A stretch of 64,000 nucleotides of DNA from Bradyrhizobium sp. AUGA SZCCT0283 (GCF_018130385.1 NZ_JAFCLU010000014.1:1-64000); one strand, 5' to 3'. Shown: positions 25,212 to 34,612, counted from the first letter of the stretch. Made by a program: numbers and translations. The notes: generated by a model from the letters alone, not told the origin.

Positions 25212-26648
25212 TCAGTGCGCGCCGCCAGCCGCCGGCGCCGCCGCGGCTGTCGTCGTTGGATTGTCCCTCGCGCCCGATCCGCCGCCGTTGACGGCGGTCT
25301 GCAGGTCGGATTGCGCCAGCCAGAACGCGCGTTTGGCGTCGATCGCCGCGCGCAGCGAGGCGAGGCGCTGGCGCGCTTCGGTCAAGAGCGCGAAGACGTC
25401 GATCTGCATGCTGGAGAAGCGAAGCTGCATCTCCTCGGTGATGATCTGGCGAAGCGGCAGGATTTCGCGCTGGTAGTGGCTGGCGATGTCGTGAGCCGAG
25501 CGATAGATGCGATAGGCGTCGCGCGCTTCCGAGCGCACATTGACGGCTTTCTCGGTCAGCAGGTTGAAGGCCTGGTTGTAGCTCTCCACCGCCTGACGCA
25601 CGCGCACCTCGCCGCCGTCGAAGATCGGGATCTGGAACTGGATGTCGAAGCCGCGTTCGCGGAACGGCGGGGCTTCCGGATCGGTGGTGCGCTTGCTGAT
25701 GCCGGCGACGTCGAGCAGCGTGACGAAGCGGGTCGCCTGCGTCAGGCCGAGCGATTTTTCCAGTGCGGCGAGTTCCATCCGCGCGATCTGCAGATCGATG
25801 CGATGGCCGACCGCATCGGCTTCGATGGTCGGAAGCGATCGCGGTTGCCGCGGCAGCGCGGGCAAGCGGTCGGGCAGCCGGAAACCGAGATCCTCGCCCC
25901 ACAGGCCCATCAGTCGCGTCAGCCGCTCGCGGGCGCTCGTCGCCTCCTGCCGCGCGGTGGCGAGATCGGCGGTGGTCTCGGCGTAAAACACCTGCTCGCG
26001 CGCCTGGTCGAGCTTGTTGAGCGAGCCGGTCTCGCCGAGCTTTTTTGCAAGCTGCGCCGTGCTCTCCGCGGTCGATTTCGCGTCGGTGAGCAGGACGACC
26101 ATTTCGTTGGCCGCGACGCTGCGGAAATACGTGCGCCGGACATCGGCGGCGAGCCGCAGCGTCGCGAGCGCCGCGCGCAACTGCGCCTGCCGGAACCGTT
26201 CGCGCGCGATCTCGGAACGGAATGGAAGTGTCGCGAGCGCCAGAATGTCGCCGACGACCTGTCTTTCGATTTCAGAGGCGCCGTTGCCCGAGATGCGGGA
26301 AACGGAAAACACCGGGTTGGGCGGCAGGCTCTGCTGGACAAGATCGGCTTCCGCCAGCGCGAGTTCGTTATAGGCGGCCTGCAGGCCCTTGTTGCTGAGA
26401 AGCGCGATCTGCACGGCGGCGTCGGCGCTCAGCGTGCGGCCGAGCAGGCGGCGAACGGCGCCGCCGGCGCGCTCGGCATCGTCGGCCGAACGCACGAAGG
26501 CTGTGTCCTTGCCGATGGTCTGGCCGGCGACGTCGGATACGACGCTCATGCCGCTGTCGGGCGAGAACGATGCGCATCCGGACAGGCCGATGCCGGCCGC
26601 GAGCAGCAGGGCGGTGATCGGCGCGCGCCACATCAAACGAATGTTCAT
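25212..26648 (-). CDS. TolC/CusC-type outer-membrane efflux lipoprotein
   Basis: 478 residues from the ATG at 26648; the frame runs 91 codons further but overlaps the next gene and has no RBS. The start MNIRLMWRAPITALLLAAGIGLSGCASF carries a lipobox with Cys24. Long helices with TolC repeats follow (QAAYNELALAEADLVQQSLPPNPVFSVSRI; SLGLTQATRFVTLLDVAGIS). There is no RND pump nearby, so this channel is either an orphan or serves a pump elsewhere. Its ATG overlaps the stop of the upstream lipoprotein gene. Confidence 0.9.
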   Translation of the reverse strand: MNIRLMWRAPITALLLAAGIGLSGCASFSPDSGMSVVSDVAGQTIGKDTAFVRSADDAERAGGAVRRLLGRTLSADAAVQIALLSNKGLQAAYNELALAEADLVQQSLPPNPVFSVSRISGNGASEIERQVVGDILALATLPFRSEIARERFRQAQLRAALATLRLAADVRRTYFRSVAANEMVVLLTDAKSTAESTAQLAKKLGETGSLNKLDQAREQVFYAETTADLATARQEATSARERLTRLMGLWGEDLGFRLPDRLPALPRQPRSLPTIEADAVGHRIDLQIARMELAALEKSLGLTQATRFVTLLDVAGISKRTTDPEAPPFRERGFDIQFQIPIFDGGEVRVRQAVESYNQAFNLLTEKAVNVRSEARDAYRIYRSAHDIASHYQREILPLRQIITEEMQLRFSSMQIDVFALLTEARQRLASLRAAIDAKRAFWLAQSDLQTAVNGGGSGARDNPTTTAAAAPAAGGAH

Positions 26649-26941
26649 GGCTGTTCCCGGCGAGGTTTCGGCGCGACGCTGTCGTTGCGCTCGCGCCAGG
26701 GCGCGGGCGTCGACGGGCGCAATGAAGTGTAGGGCGCGATCGTCGAGCGGTAGCCGACACCGGCGGCCGTCGCCGCAGGATCCGCCGGATCGGCGCCGGC
26801 GACGCGCACCGTGGCCGGCGTGCAGCCGCTCACAGCGACGGCCAGGGCGACGACCGCGCCGCTTACCGCCGACTTGAAAATGGCATGGCGTTCGCCCGCC
26901 GAACCAACGGCGGCGAACCACGCCCCAAACTGCGCAGACAT
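26645..26941 (-). CDS. Small lipoprotein of the copper cassette
   Basis: 98 residues from the ATG at 26941. A hydrophobic signal segment (SGAVVALAVAVSGC) ends in a lipobox, and the mature part is short, Pro/Ala-rich and without known motif (GYRSTIAPYTSLRPSTPAPW). The stop overlaps the start of the outer-membrane factor gene (ATGA), so the two are coupled. Its function is unknown, and the tight coupling suggests a role with the channel. Confidence 0.65.
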   Translation of the reverse strand: MSAQFGAWFAAVGSAGERHAIFKSAVSGAVVALAVAVSGCTPATVRVAGADPADPAATAAGVGYRSTIAPYTSLRPSTPAPWRERNDSVAPKPRREQP

Positions 26942-27020
26942 GATTGGATCCCTGATCTCGCGATGGACCACGGGCATGCGCGCGCTGGTCGCGCGGCTGC
27001 CCACGTCGTTACGTCAGAGA

Positions 27021-27464
27021 TCAGGCGATGGGGGGACGATAGAGCAGAGGGGGCGCCTCGCCCGGCAGACGCTGGAAGTTTTCGGCAAGGCAGAGCGAGA
27101 TCGGCTGCACGGGTTTTGCGACGGCAGGCAGATTGGCCGCGATCGCCGAAACGCACAGCATGGCGCAGCATGGTCCCGGCGAGCCCTTGCCGTCGTGCTG
27201 ATGCCTGGCGTGATCATGCGTGGCGCCGCCGGTATCGGCGTGTTGATGTCCTTCGCCATGCTGGTGCGCGGCGCTCGCCGCATGCATCGGCTGCGCGCCG
27301 TCATGCGCATGCGCGGCGGCGGTCGTCGGTAGCTCGGTCATCAGGCAGGACGCGGCATCGCCAAGCGCCAGCGCCACGCCGGGCGCGAGTACGCAAAACA
27401 GATAGAGCAGGGCGACAAACCACCCCGCTTTGGCGCGCACCGGCCTCGTCAAGCGAACGAACAT
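27021..27464 (-). CDS. His-rich exported or membrane protein, first gene of copper cassette
   Basis: 147 residues. One hydrophobic segment near the start (GWFVALLYLFCVLAPGVALALG) is followed by a His-rich central stretch (HAHDGAQPMHAASAAHQHGEG, HQHADTGGATHDHARHQHDGKG) and a Cys pair PCCAMLC. His and Cys/Met density points to metal binding. It is 79 bp upstream of the lipoprotein gene on the same strand and begins the cassette. It may be a periplasmic metal buffer. No copper-responsive regulator gene was seen nearby. Confidence 0.7.
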   Translation of the reverse strand: MFVRLTRPVRAKAGWFVALLYLFCVLAPGVALALGDAASCLMTELPTTAAAHAHDGAQPMHAASAAHQHGEGHQHADTGGATHDHARHQHDGKGSPGPCCAMLCVSAIAANLPAVAKPVQPISLCLAENFQRLPGEAPPLLYRPPIA

Positions 27465-27531
27465 GGCGACAACTTAACGCCATCAGCCGATTCAGCCAAG
27501 GTGCGGAAGGGCGCTGTCCCATCACATCTGC

Positions 27532-28830
27532 ATGCCCAATATCGCGGCAATGTGGCTTGACGTTAGGCGATTTGCCACCGAAGTTGCGTGCGCCGTGGCC
27601 ATTTCTTCTGAACTTTCCCGAGATTCCGACCTGTTCGTTCCCGACGCGCGCCGGGCATGGATGCGGCTTGCCGTGGCCGTGCTGATCGGCTCGCTCGGCA
27701 GCGTCGGCATGTGGTCGGTGGTGGTCGCACTTCCCGTGGTGCAGACCGAGTTCGCCGCAAGCCGCGGCACCGCCTCGCTGGCGTTCACGATGATCATGCT
27801 CGGATTCGGTTCCGGCGCGGTGCTGACCGGCAGGATCACCGACCGCTACGGCATCGTCACCGCGATCGGGCTCGGCATCGGCATTCTCGGCCTCGGTTAT
27901 GTCGTCGCGGGAATGTCGACCTCGATCTGGCAATTCATCCTGGTGCATTTCGCCATCGGGCTGTCCTCGTCGGCCACTTTCGGACCCTTGATGGCGGAAG
28001 CCTCGCACTGGTTCGACCGCTACCGGGGGCTCGCGGTCGCGATTGCCGCCAGCGGCAATTACATCGGCGGCGCGATCTGGCCGCCGCTGGTCAACCACGG
28101 CATCGAGACCATGGGCTGGCGCAACACCCACATCGCGATCGGCATCTTCACGGCGGTGGCGATGACGCTGGCGCTGATCGGCTTGCGGATGCTGATGGGG
28201 GCGGGGGTGCAGCGCAACCATGAAAACGCGCCGCCGCCGCGCGTCGACTTGCGCCTTTCCACCAATGCGCTGACGGTGATGCTGTCGCTTGCGGCGATTG
28301 CCTGCTGCGTGGCGATGTCGATGCCGCAGGTTCATATCGTGGCCTATTGCGGCGATCTCGGCTATGGCGTGGCGCGGGGCGCCGAGATGCTGTCGCTGAT
28401 GCTGGGGTTTGGCATCATCAGCCGCATCGCAAGCGGCTTTCTCGCCGACAAGATCGGCGGCATCCGCACGCTCCTGATCGGCTCGGTGGCGCAGGGCACC
28501 GCGCTATTGTTCTATTTGTTCTTCGACGGCCTGACCTCGCTCTACATCATCTCCGCGATGTTCGGCCTGTTCCAGGGCGGCATCGTGCCGAGCTACGCGA
28601 TCATCGTGCGCGAGGCGATGCCGGCATCTGAGGCCGCGACACGCGTCGGCATCGTGATCTTCGCCTCCGTGTTCGGCATGTCGTTCGGCGGCTGGATCTC
28701 GGGCGCGATCTTCGACGCCACCGGCTCCTACGGCGCCGCCTTCGCCAACGGGCTGGGGTGGAATGCGTTCAACATCGCCGTCATGCTATTGTTGCTGATG
28801 CGCGCACGGCAGCGGCTGGCGATGGCTTAG
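27532..28830 (+). CDS. Major facilitator superfamily transporter
   Basis: 432 residues with 12 predicted helices. The MFS motif GRITDRYGIVTAIGLGIGILGLGY lies after helix 2 and the second-half counterpart GFLADKIGGIRTLLIGSVAQG after helix 8. The fold resembles oxalate/formate-type antiporters (MFS_1) and monocarboxylate-like permeases. The substrate is not readable. It is divergent from the copper cassette with 67 bp between starts. An alternative start lies at the internal Met of MWLDVRR. Confidence 0.9.
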   Translation: MPNIAAMWLDVRRFATEVACAVAISSELSRDSDLFVPDARRAWMRLAVAVLIGSLGSVGMWSVVVALPVVQTEFAASRGTASLAFTMIMLGFGSGAVLTGRITDRYGIVTAIGLGIGILGLGYVVAGMSTSIWQFILVHFAIGLSSSATFGPLMAEASHWFDRYRGLAVAIAASGNYIGGAIWPPLVNHGIETMGWRNTHIAIGIFTAVAMTLALIGLRMLMGAGVQRNHENAPPPRVDLRLSTNALTVMLSLAAIACCVAMSMPQVHIVAYCGDLGYGVARGAEMLSLMLGFGIISRIASGFLADKIGGIRTLLIGSVAQGTALLFYLFFDGLTSLYIISAMFGLFQGGIVPSYAIIVREAMPASEAATRVGIVIFASVFGMSFGGWISGAIFDATGSYGAAFANGLGWNAFNIAVMLLLLMRARQRLAMA

Positions 28831-28836
28831 AATCTT

Positions 28837-28891
28837 TTTTGACGCGTTTTCTTCACGCGAACCGGAATCCACTTCGCTCGAAAACGCTATG
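28837..28891. repeat. Dispersed hairpin repeat in convergent gap
   Basis: GCGTTTTC at 28844-28851 pairs with GAAAACGC at 28880-28887, after a T-run at 28835-28840. Near-identical text (GACGCGTTTTCTTCACGCG...) is, from memory, widely repeated in Bradyrhizobium between genes. Here it fills the space between the MFS gene (plus) and the DUF4864 gene (minus), so it may also end transcription. Confidence 0.65.
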
Positions 28892-29296
28892 TTACACCGC
28901 CTGTCCCGCCTTCAATAGCGAACAGCCCGTGATCTTGAAACTGCCGTCCGGCTGTTGCTCCAGCGTATACATCGCCTCCCAGGCCTCGCCATTGTCGTCG
29001 ACGATGTGGACGCGCTGGGCGATCCGGCCACCGGCGGCGCGCGCCTCGCCGAATTCAAAACTCTTGTGGCGATAGACCGGCGTGTAAGCCTGCTGGACCA
29101 TCTGCATGAAGATGTCGGCCTGCGGAAACAGCTGCCTGATCTCGGGCGCCGCATGGGAATAGGCCGCTGCGGCGTCGTCGCGGCTGAACGCCCGCTCCTG
29201 CGCGCGGATCACGCTCTGCGCGGCGGCGACGTCGTCGGCGAATGCCGGCGCTGCGAGGCCGAGCAGAAACACGAGAAGCAGGACGATGGCGCGCAT
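28892..29296 (-). CDS. DUF4864 family exported protein
   Basis: 134 residues from the ATG at 29296 (a longer frame has no RBS). It has a signal peptide (MRAIVLLLVFLLGLAAPAFAD, cut after AFA) and a compact domain: DVAAAQSVIRAQERAFSRDDAAAAYSHAAPEIR, then FMQMVQQAYTPVYRHKSFEFG, and YTLEQQPDGSFKITGCSLL. These match DUF4864, an NTF2-like family of unknown function. The Cys in GCSLL near the C-terminus is the only cysteine in the mature part. Its stop directly abuts the hairpin repeat. Confidence 0.8.
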   Translation of the reverse strand: MRAIVLLLVFLLGLAAPAFADDVAAAQSVIRAQERAFSRDDAAAAYSHAAPEIRQLFPQADIFMQMVQQAYTPVYRHKSFEFGEARAAGGRIAQRVHIVDDNGEAWEAMYTLEQQPDGSFKITGCSLLKAGQAV

Positions 29297-29423
29297 GCGA
29301 TTGCTCCCGTTGGTCGCGCTGGTGCGACGGAAGCAAAAGTTACACCTGCCGGAAAGGGCGTACAAATCACAGCTCGCGGCGCTGGTGCCGCTTCCGCACG
29401 CGATGCGGTTCGGGCGTTCTCGC

Positions 29424-29861
29424 CTAGTGCGACATCATGTCGAGGAACGGCGTGTCGTTGGCGCTGACGTAGAAGATGACGACCTTGGTCGCCTCGGTGG
29501 CGCTGCGGTTGTAGCCGGTCATCGGTACCTTGGGCGGCTCGACCAGCGCTTCGCCGGCCTTGACCGTCAGCGGCGGGCGGCCGTCGAGCTCGAGGGTGAA
29601 GGCGCCTTCCAGCACATAGACCGTCACCGGAAACCGGTGGGTGTGATAGACGGTCTTGTCGCCCGGCTTGAACGTTGCGGTCATGACCCGCACGGTCTGC
29701 TTGTCGTCCGCGGGCAATCCCTCGACGACCTGCTGCAGGACCAGGTTGGGCTTGGCGATACCGGGTCTGGCCGCGCCGTGCTGCTGCGCCACTGCCGGGT
29801 AGCCAAGGCCGGCGCCGAGGCTGGCAAGCAGGGCGATGCCCGGGACGAGATTGCTGCGCAT
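29424..29861 (-). CDS. Periplasmic cupin-domain protein
   Basis: 145 residues from the ATG at 29861, which has AGGAGC about 9 bases upstream. A signal peptide (MRSNLVPGIALLASLGAGLGYPAVAQ) precedes a cupin barrel with the motifs KTVYHTHRFPVTVYVLEG and GEALVEPPKVP; the metal-binding His residues are in HTH and the later His is not obvious. It is divergent from the LysR gene, 124 bp apart, and may be its target. The substrate is unknown. Confidence 0.8.
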   Translation of the reverse strand: MRSNLVPGIALLASLGAGLGYPAVAQQHGAARPGIAKPNLVLQQVVEGLPADDKQTVRVMTATFKPGDKTVYHTHRFPVTVYVLEGAFTLELDGRPPLTVKAGEALVEPPKVPMTGYNRSATEATKVVIFYVSANDTPFLDMMSH

Positions 29862-29985
29862 CTTGTTGCTCCTATCGTTGGCCAATTACCGCGCGGTCGT
29901 TCGTTGCAAAAAGCCTAGGCGGCACGGCCCCGCCGCGGGAGCCGCAAGATTGCTAGACCCGGCTCCAGAAGTGCATAATGGGCGC

Positions 29986-30879
29986 ATGTTCGACTGGAAC
30001 GACCTGAAATATTTCCTCGCCGTTGCGCGCCACGGCAGCACGATCGCCGCGGGCAAGGCGCTTGGCACCAGCCAGTCGACCGTGCATCGCCGGCTCGAAG
30101 AGCTCGAACGCCGGATCGGGCAGGCGCTGGTGACACGAGCTGCCAGCGGCTATCGCCTGACCGAATACGGCACCACGCTGCTGCCGTTCGCCGAACGCAT
30201 CGAGGCCGCGGTCGGGGACTTCCAGCGGCGGGCAACCGATGCCGAGCAGGACATGAAGGGCACGATCCGCGTCACCTGTCCGGAGCCGATCGTCATCCGC
30301 ATGACGCAGTCGGGCCTGATCGAGGGGTTTCATGCCCGCCATCCGCATCTGCGCGTCGAATTCATCACCAGCGACCGCTATCTCGACCTGTCGAAGGGGG
30401 AGGTGGACATAGCCTTCCGCTCCGGCGATACCGACGACGACGAGCTGATCGGCCGCAAGATCGCGGATTCGTTCTGGGCGGTTTACGCCAGTCATGGGTA
30501 TATCGAGCACCACGGCAAGCCCGGCCGCGTGGAGGATTTGTCGCAACATCTTCTGGTCGGCTTCGACGAAACGTTGGCTGGTCACCGCGCCGCGAAGTGG
30601 CTGAAGGAGGTCGCGCCCGAGGCCAGGATGCCCGTGCGCAACAACAGCGTGCTTGGACTCGTCTCCGCGGTGAAATCCGGCGCCGGCCTCGGCCCGTTGC
30701 CGACGGCGCTCGGCGATGCTGAGCCGGATCTGGTCCGCGTGCTCGGTCCCGTTCCGGAACTGACGCGAAGCTGGCGGCTGTTGACGCATCCCGACATTCG
30801 CCGCGTGCCGCGCATTGCCGCGTTCTTCGACTACATCGTCGAGCAGCGCGACGCGCTGAAGCCGATCCTGACTGGATGA
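29986..30879 (+). CDS. LysR family transcriptional regulator
   Basis: 297 residues from the ATG at 29986. The N-terminal helix-turn-helix reads FDWNDLKYFLAVARHGSTIAAGKALGTSQSTVHRRLEELERRIG. The effector domain follows with FHARHPHLRVEFITSDRYLDLSKGEVDIAFRSGDT. The KALGTSQSTVHRRL helix is typical of the LysR clade that acts on divergent genes. Its neighbour across the 124-bp gap is the cupin gene. The ligand is unknown. Confidence 0.9.
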   Translation: MFDWNDLKYFLAVARHGSTIAAGKALGTSQSTVHRRLEELERRIGQALVTRAASGYRLTEYGTTLLPFAERIEAAVGDFQRRATDAEQDMKGTIRVTCPEPIVIRMTQSGLIEGFHARHPHLRVEFITSDRYLDLSKGEVDIAFRSGDTDDDELIGRKIADSFWAVYASHGYIEHHGKPGRVEDLSQHLLVGFDETLAGHRAAKWLKEVAPEARMPVRNNSVLGLVSAVKSGAGLGPLPTALGDAEPDLVRVLGPVPELTRSWRLLTHPDIRRVPRIAAFFDYIVEQRDALKPILTG

Positions 30880-30900
30880 TGGCTGAGATAATCCGGCGGC

Positions 30901-32442
30901 CTACCGGATCGATCCGCCGAGATTATCGATATCGGGCGAGGGGCGGGCGGGAAACAGTTTTGCGGTCGATGAGTTCGACACATTGCGCCGGCATTTGGCC
31001 TCGTCGGCGGTCTCGTCCTCCGTGCCGTCCTTCTTCCAGCGTTTTTTGGCGAAGGCATCGTCGAGCCGGTTGACGATCAGCGTGGCGTGGTCGCGCTCCA
31101 GCGTATCCGGGTTCTTGCGCTTTTCGTCGGCGCGGAAAATGCCGTTCACGACCTTGCCCGTCATCGCGTAATCGCAGCCGGCCTTCCAGTCGCCCTGTTC
31201 CCATTTCCAGCCCCGGCCGGAGAGGGTGCCATCCGCGTTCGCGGTGATCTTGATGATCGCATTGTAGGCAAGCCAGATGCCGGCGAGGCCGGTGCGCCTG
31301 TCGTCAAAGCCCTCGAGCAAGGCGATCCGCTCGCGCTGCAACCCGTTGAGATGGTCGCGGGCGTCGGTGGTGTAGTGCATCTGCGAGGTTCGCTTCTCCC
31401 AGGCCGGATGCAGGAACTGCGGAAACTGCGCGGCCTGGGCCTTGACCCAATGGCGCTGGTCCTCCGTCAGCGCGCGCCTTGTCACGTCATCGAGCCGCGG
31501 CAGCAATACCTTCCAGGCGCGGTTCAGCCGCTGGTCGTTGTCGGCAAGGTCCGGATCGGAGCAGATCTCTTCCTCGGTCGCGGTCTTAGGGTCCGTGCAG
31601 TCGAATGTCGGCGTCACGAAAGTCGTGTCCGCCTTGCCCGGCGCGGCTTCCGGCTTGCCGTCCGGAAAATAACTCGCCGTGATCTGCTCGACCGATTCGC
31701 AGCCGGGCAGGTCGTTGGTCCAGCCCTCGTCGCCGGCCACGATCGCAACGCGGAGCGTCTCGCCCTGGCGGCGCATCTTAATCGTCGCCGGCTTCTTCGG
31801 TTCCGATTTGGCATCGGCCGTTGCCTTGTCGTCGGCGGATGCCTTCGCTGGCGCGGCCTCCTCCGGCAGCAACGATCCCGCCAGCCATCCGCCGGCGGCG
31901 GGCTTGACGAGCGCGCCCACCGTGCACGCCGTGTGCCGGTCGCTGCCGTAGTTGACGCGGATGTTGATAGCGAGGCGATAGGCGTCGCCCTCCGCCGGCG
32001 TCACCGCGATGCCGCCGAACGCGCTGCTCCATCGCCCGGTGAAACCAGTACGACCGATGCCGTCAGCCATACCTTCGAGCGCGGCAACCCGCGACCGTAG
32101 CGTCTCCGCAAAACCGGTGCGGATATCGCCATCGTCCATGTCAGCCGCGGCTTCGAGAATCATTTCGTTGAACCAGGTCTGATCTCGCTTCAGCAGCGGG
32201 CGGATGTTGGCCGGCGTCTTCGGCAGCACGGCGTCGAACGCCTTGTCGATCCGGGCGACCAGTTTGTCGTAGCCGTGCTCCTTGCAGAGGGCGGTCTTGA
32301 TGCGGTCGGCGTCGGTCTCGCCGCACAGCCTGACCGGCGTCGGCTTGCTGTTGGAGGCGCGCAGATAGTCGTCCATGGCGCTCGCGCTGGCCGGCACCAG
32401 AGATAGCGCGACGGCGAACGTCGCAAGGCGAGGCATGGACAT
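30901..32442 (-). CDS. Exported LprI-like (DUF1311) protein
   Basis: 513 residues with a signal peptide (MSMPRLATFAVALSLVPASASA). Two stretches resemble the lysozyme-inhibitor LprI/DUF1311 repeat: RIKTALCKEHGYDKLVARIDKAF and TATEEEICSDPDLADNDQRLNRAWKVLLPRL followed by LTEDQRHWVKA. Paired cysteines lie at the DUF1311 cores. Between them is a long extracellular stretch without recognisable motif. It may act in the periplasm against host or competitor lysozymes, but only the fold supports this. It converges with the LysR gene. Confidence 0.72.
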   Translation of the reverse strand: MSMPRLATFAVALSLVPASASAMDDYLRASNSKPTPVRLCGETDADRIKTALCKEHGYDKLVARIDKAFDAVLPKTPANIRPLLKRDQTWFNEMILEAAADMDDGDIRTGFAETLRSRVAALEGMADGIGRTGFTGRWSSAFGGIAVTPAEGDAYRLAINIRVNYGSDRHTACTVGALVKPAAGGWLAGSLLPEEAAPAKASADDKATADAKSEPKKPATIKMRRQGETLRVAIVAGDEGWTNDLPGCESVEQITASYFPDGKPEAAPGKADTTFVTPTFDCTDPKTATEEEICSDPDLADNDQRLNRAWKVLLPRLDDVTRRALTEDQRHWVKAQAAQFPQFLHPAWEKRTSQMHYTTDARDHLNGLQRERIALLEGFDDRRTGLAGIWLAYNAIIKITANADGTLSGRGWKWEQGDWKAGCDYAMTGKVVNGIFRADEKRKNPDTLERDHATLIVNRLDDAFAKKRWKKDGTEDETADEAKCRRNVSNSSTAKLFPARPSPDIDNLGGSIR

Positions 32443-32580
32443 GGATATCGGCTCTCGGATGCGATCCTCCGCCTTAGTCGTCCTTGCCGCCGTTCGGGTT
32501 CAGCGTGCGGCCGGGAGCTTTCCCGAGAGTGTTGCGAATGGTGTCGTCTCTTTCAGACGCCCGTCCATCTATCTATTGTC

Positions 32581-33129
32581 TCAAAACGTCGGCGGCGTAC
32601 AGGCGGAGATCACCTCGCACGGTTTTCCGCCAACGCAGCGAAAGCGATGCGGCCTGCGGCTTTCGAAATAATAGGCGTCGCCGGGGTCGAGAATGCGGCG
32701 CTCGTCGTCGACGGTGACCTCGAGCCGGCCCGAGACCACGATGCCGCCTTCCTCGCCATCATGGGTCAGTGGCACCCGGCCGGTGTCGCTGCCCGGCTCG
32801 TAGCGTTCTTTCAGAATTTGCAATGCGCGGCCGAACATGGTGTCGCCGACCTGGCGATAGGAGATCGGCTGCTTGCCGATCTCGGTCAATTCGTCGGCGC
32901 GATAGAACGCCTTGCGCGGCCGCTCCGGCTCGATCGCGAAGAATTCGGCGAGCCCCATCGGCAGCCCGTCGAGGATGCGCTTGAGCGCACCGACGCTAGG
33001 GTTCATCTGGTTCGATTCGATCAGCGAAATCGTCGAATTGGTCACGCCGGAGCGCTTGGCCAGCTCGCGCTGCGACAGCTTGTGCCGGGCGCGGACGAAG
33101 CGGAGTCGCCCACCGATATCGACGCTCAT
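32581..33129 (-). CDS. XRE-cupin transcriptional regulator (PuuR-like)
   Basis: 182 residues from the ATG at 33129. The helix-turn-helix is LRFVRARHKLSQRELAKRSGVTNSTISLIESNQMNPSVGALKRIL (about 9-53). The C-terminal cupin (about 105-180) has LTHDGEEGGIVVSGRLEVTVDDERRILDPGDAYYFESRRPHRF. This layout matches PuuR and related regulators of polyamine and amino-acid genes. It is divergent from the class III aminotransferase, 154 bp apart, which is its most likely target. Confidence 0.9.
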   Translation of the reverse strand: MSVDIGGRLRFVRARHKLSQRELAKRSGVTNSTISLIESNQMNPSVGALKRILDGLPMGLAEFFAIEPERPRKAFYRADELTEIGKQPISYRQVGDTMFGRALQILKERYEPGSDTGRVPLTHDGEEGGIVVSGRLEVTVDDERRILDPGDAYYFESRRPHRFRCVGGKPCEVISACTPPTF

Positions 33130-33283
33130 CGGAAATCCCTGTTGCAAGTGTTTCGGATCGAACAAATATGCCCCGACGTGGCTAGCAAAATCAATGGGTT
33201 GCAGGAACGTAGAAAAGGACTTGTTGTGGCTTCCCGAGCGTGGCCCGGTGGTGCCTTGCGCTGCCAGCACAGGAGCTAGAGCC

Positions 33284-34612
33284 GTGACCCTTCATCAGAA
33301 GCCGAACACCCTGCAGACCGATTCGTTCTGGATGCCGTTCACGGCCAACCGGCAGTTCAAGAAAGCGCCGCGGCTGTTCGCTTCCGCCGAGGGCATGCAC
33401 TACACCACCGTCGACGGCCGCAGGGTGATCGACGGCTCCGCCGGCCTCTGGTGCGTCAATGCCGGCCATGGCCGCCGCCAGATCGCCGCCGCCGTCGAGC
33501 GGCAGCTGATGACCCTCGACTTCGCGCCCTCGTTCAACATGGGCCATCCGCTGGCGTTCGATTTCGCCGAGCGGCTCGCCGAGATCGCGCCCAAAGGTCT
33601 CGACCGCATCTTCTTCACCAACTCGGGCTCTGAATCGGTCGACACCGCGCTGAAGATCGCGCTGGCCTATCAGCGCGCCATTGGACAGGGGACGCGGACG
33701 CGCCTGATCGGCCGCGAGCGCGGCTACCACGGCGTCGGCTTCGGCGGCATTTCGGTCGGCGGCATGGTGGCGAACCGCCGCGCCTTTGCGACCCATCTGC
33801 CTGGCGTCGACCACATTCGTCACACCCATGATCTTACCCGCAACGCCTTTGCCAAGGATCAGCCGGAGCATGGCGCCGAGCTCGCCGACGATCTCGAGCG
33901 GATGGTGGCGCTGCATGGCGCCGATACCATCGCGGCCGTCATTGTCGAGCCGGTGCCGGGCTCGACCGCGGTGCTGCCGCCGCCGAAGGGCTACCTGAAG
34001 CGCCTGCGTGAAATCTCCGAGAAGCACGGCATCCTGCTGATCTTCGACGAGGTGATCACCGGTTTCGGCCGCCTCGGCGCGCCGTTCGCGGCGGATTATT
34101 TCGGCGTCACGCCGGACCTGATGACGACCGCCAAGGGCATCACCAACGGCACCGTGCCCTGCGGCGCGGTGTTCGCCAGCCGCAAGATCCACGACGGGCT
34201 GATGAACGGCCCCGAAGGCATGATCGAGCTGTTCCACGGCTACACCTATTCCGCGCATCCGGTCGCCTGCGCGGCGGGCCTTGCGACGCTCGACATCTAC
34301 AAGGACGAGGGGCTTTTGACGCGCGGCGCAACGCTTGCCGAATACTGGCGCGATGCGCTGCATTCGCTGAAAGGCCTGCCGAACCTCATCGATATCCGCA
34401 ATGTCGGCCTGATGGGCGCGGTCGAAGTCGCGCCGCGCAAGGACGGCATCGGCGCGCGCGGCTACGACGTGATGGTGGATTGCTTCAACCGCGGACTTTA
34501 TCTGCGCATGAGCGGCGATTCCTTTGCGCTGTCGCCGCCCTTGATCGTCGAGAAGAGCCATATCGACGACATCGTCTCGATCCTGGGCGACGCGATCAAG
34601 CGTGTGGCCTGA
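33284..34612 (+). CDS. Class III PLP-dependent aminotransferase (omega-amino acid:pyruvate type)
   Basis: 442 residues from a GTG at 33284, with AGGAG about 9 bases before it; the open frame extends upstream through the regulator region and is not coding there. The PLP fold is visible: FFTNSGSESVDTALKIALAYQ, ILLIFDEVITGFGRLGAPFA (Asp binds the pyridine N) and LMTTAKGITNGTVPCGAV (Lys forms the Schiff base). The substrate lip residues FWMPFTANRQF suggest beta-alanine, putrescine or GABA as donor. It faces an XRE-cupin regulator and precedes a DadA-like gene by 61 bp. Confidence 0.92.
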   Translation: MTLHQKPNTLQTDSFWMPFTANRQFKKAPRLFASAEGMHYTTVDGRRVIDGSAGLWCVNAGHGRRQIAAAVERQLMTLDFAPSFNMGHPLAFDFAERLAEIAPKGLDRIFFTNSGSESVDTALKIALAYQRAIGQGTRTRLIGRERGYHGVGFGGISVGGMVANRRAFATHLPGVDHIRHTHDLTRNAFAKDQPEHGAELADDLERMVALHGADTIAAVIVEPVPGSTAVLPPPKGYLKRLREISEKHGILLIFDEVITGFGRLGAPFAADYFGVTPDLMTTAKGITNGTVPCGAVFASRKIHDGLMNGPEGMIELFHGYTYSAHPVACAAGLATLDIYKDEGLLTRGATLAEYWRDALHSLKGLPNLIDIRNVGLMGAVEVAPRKDGIGARGYDVMVDCFNRGLYLRMSGDSFALSPPLIVEKSHIDDIVSILGDAIKRVA

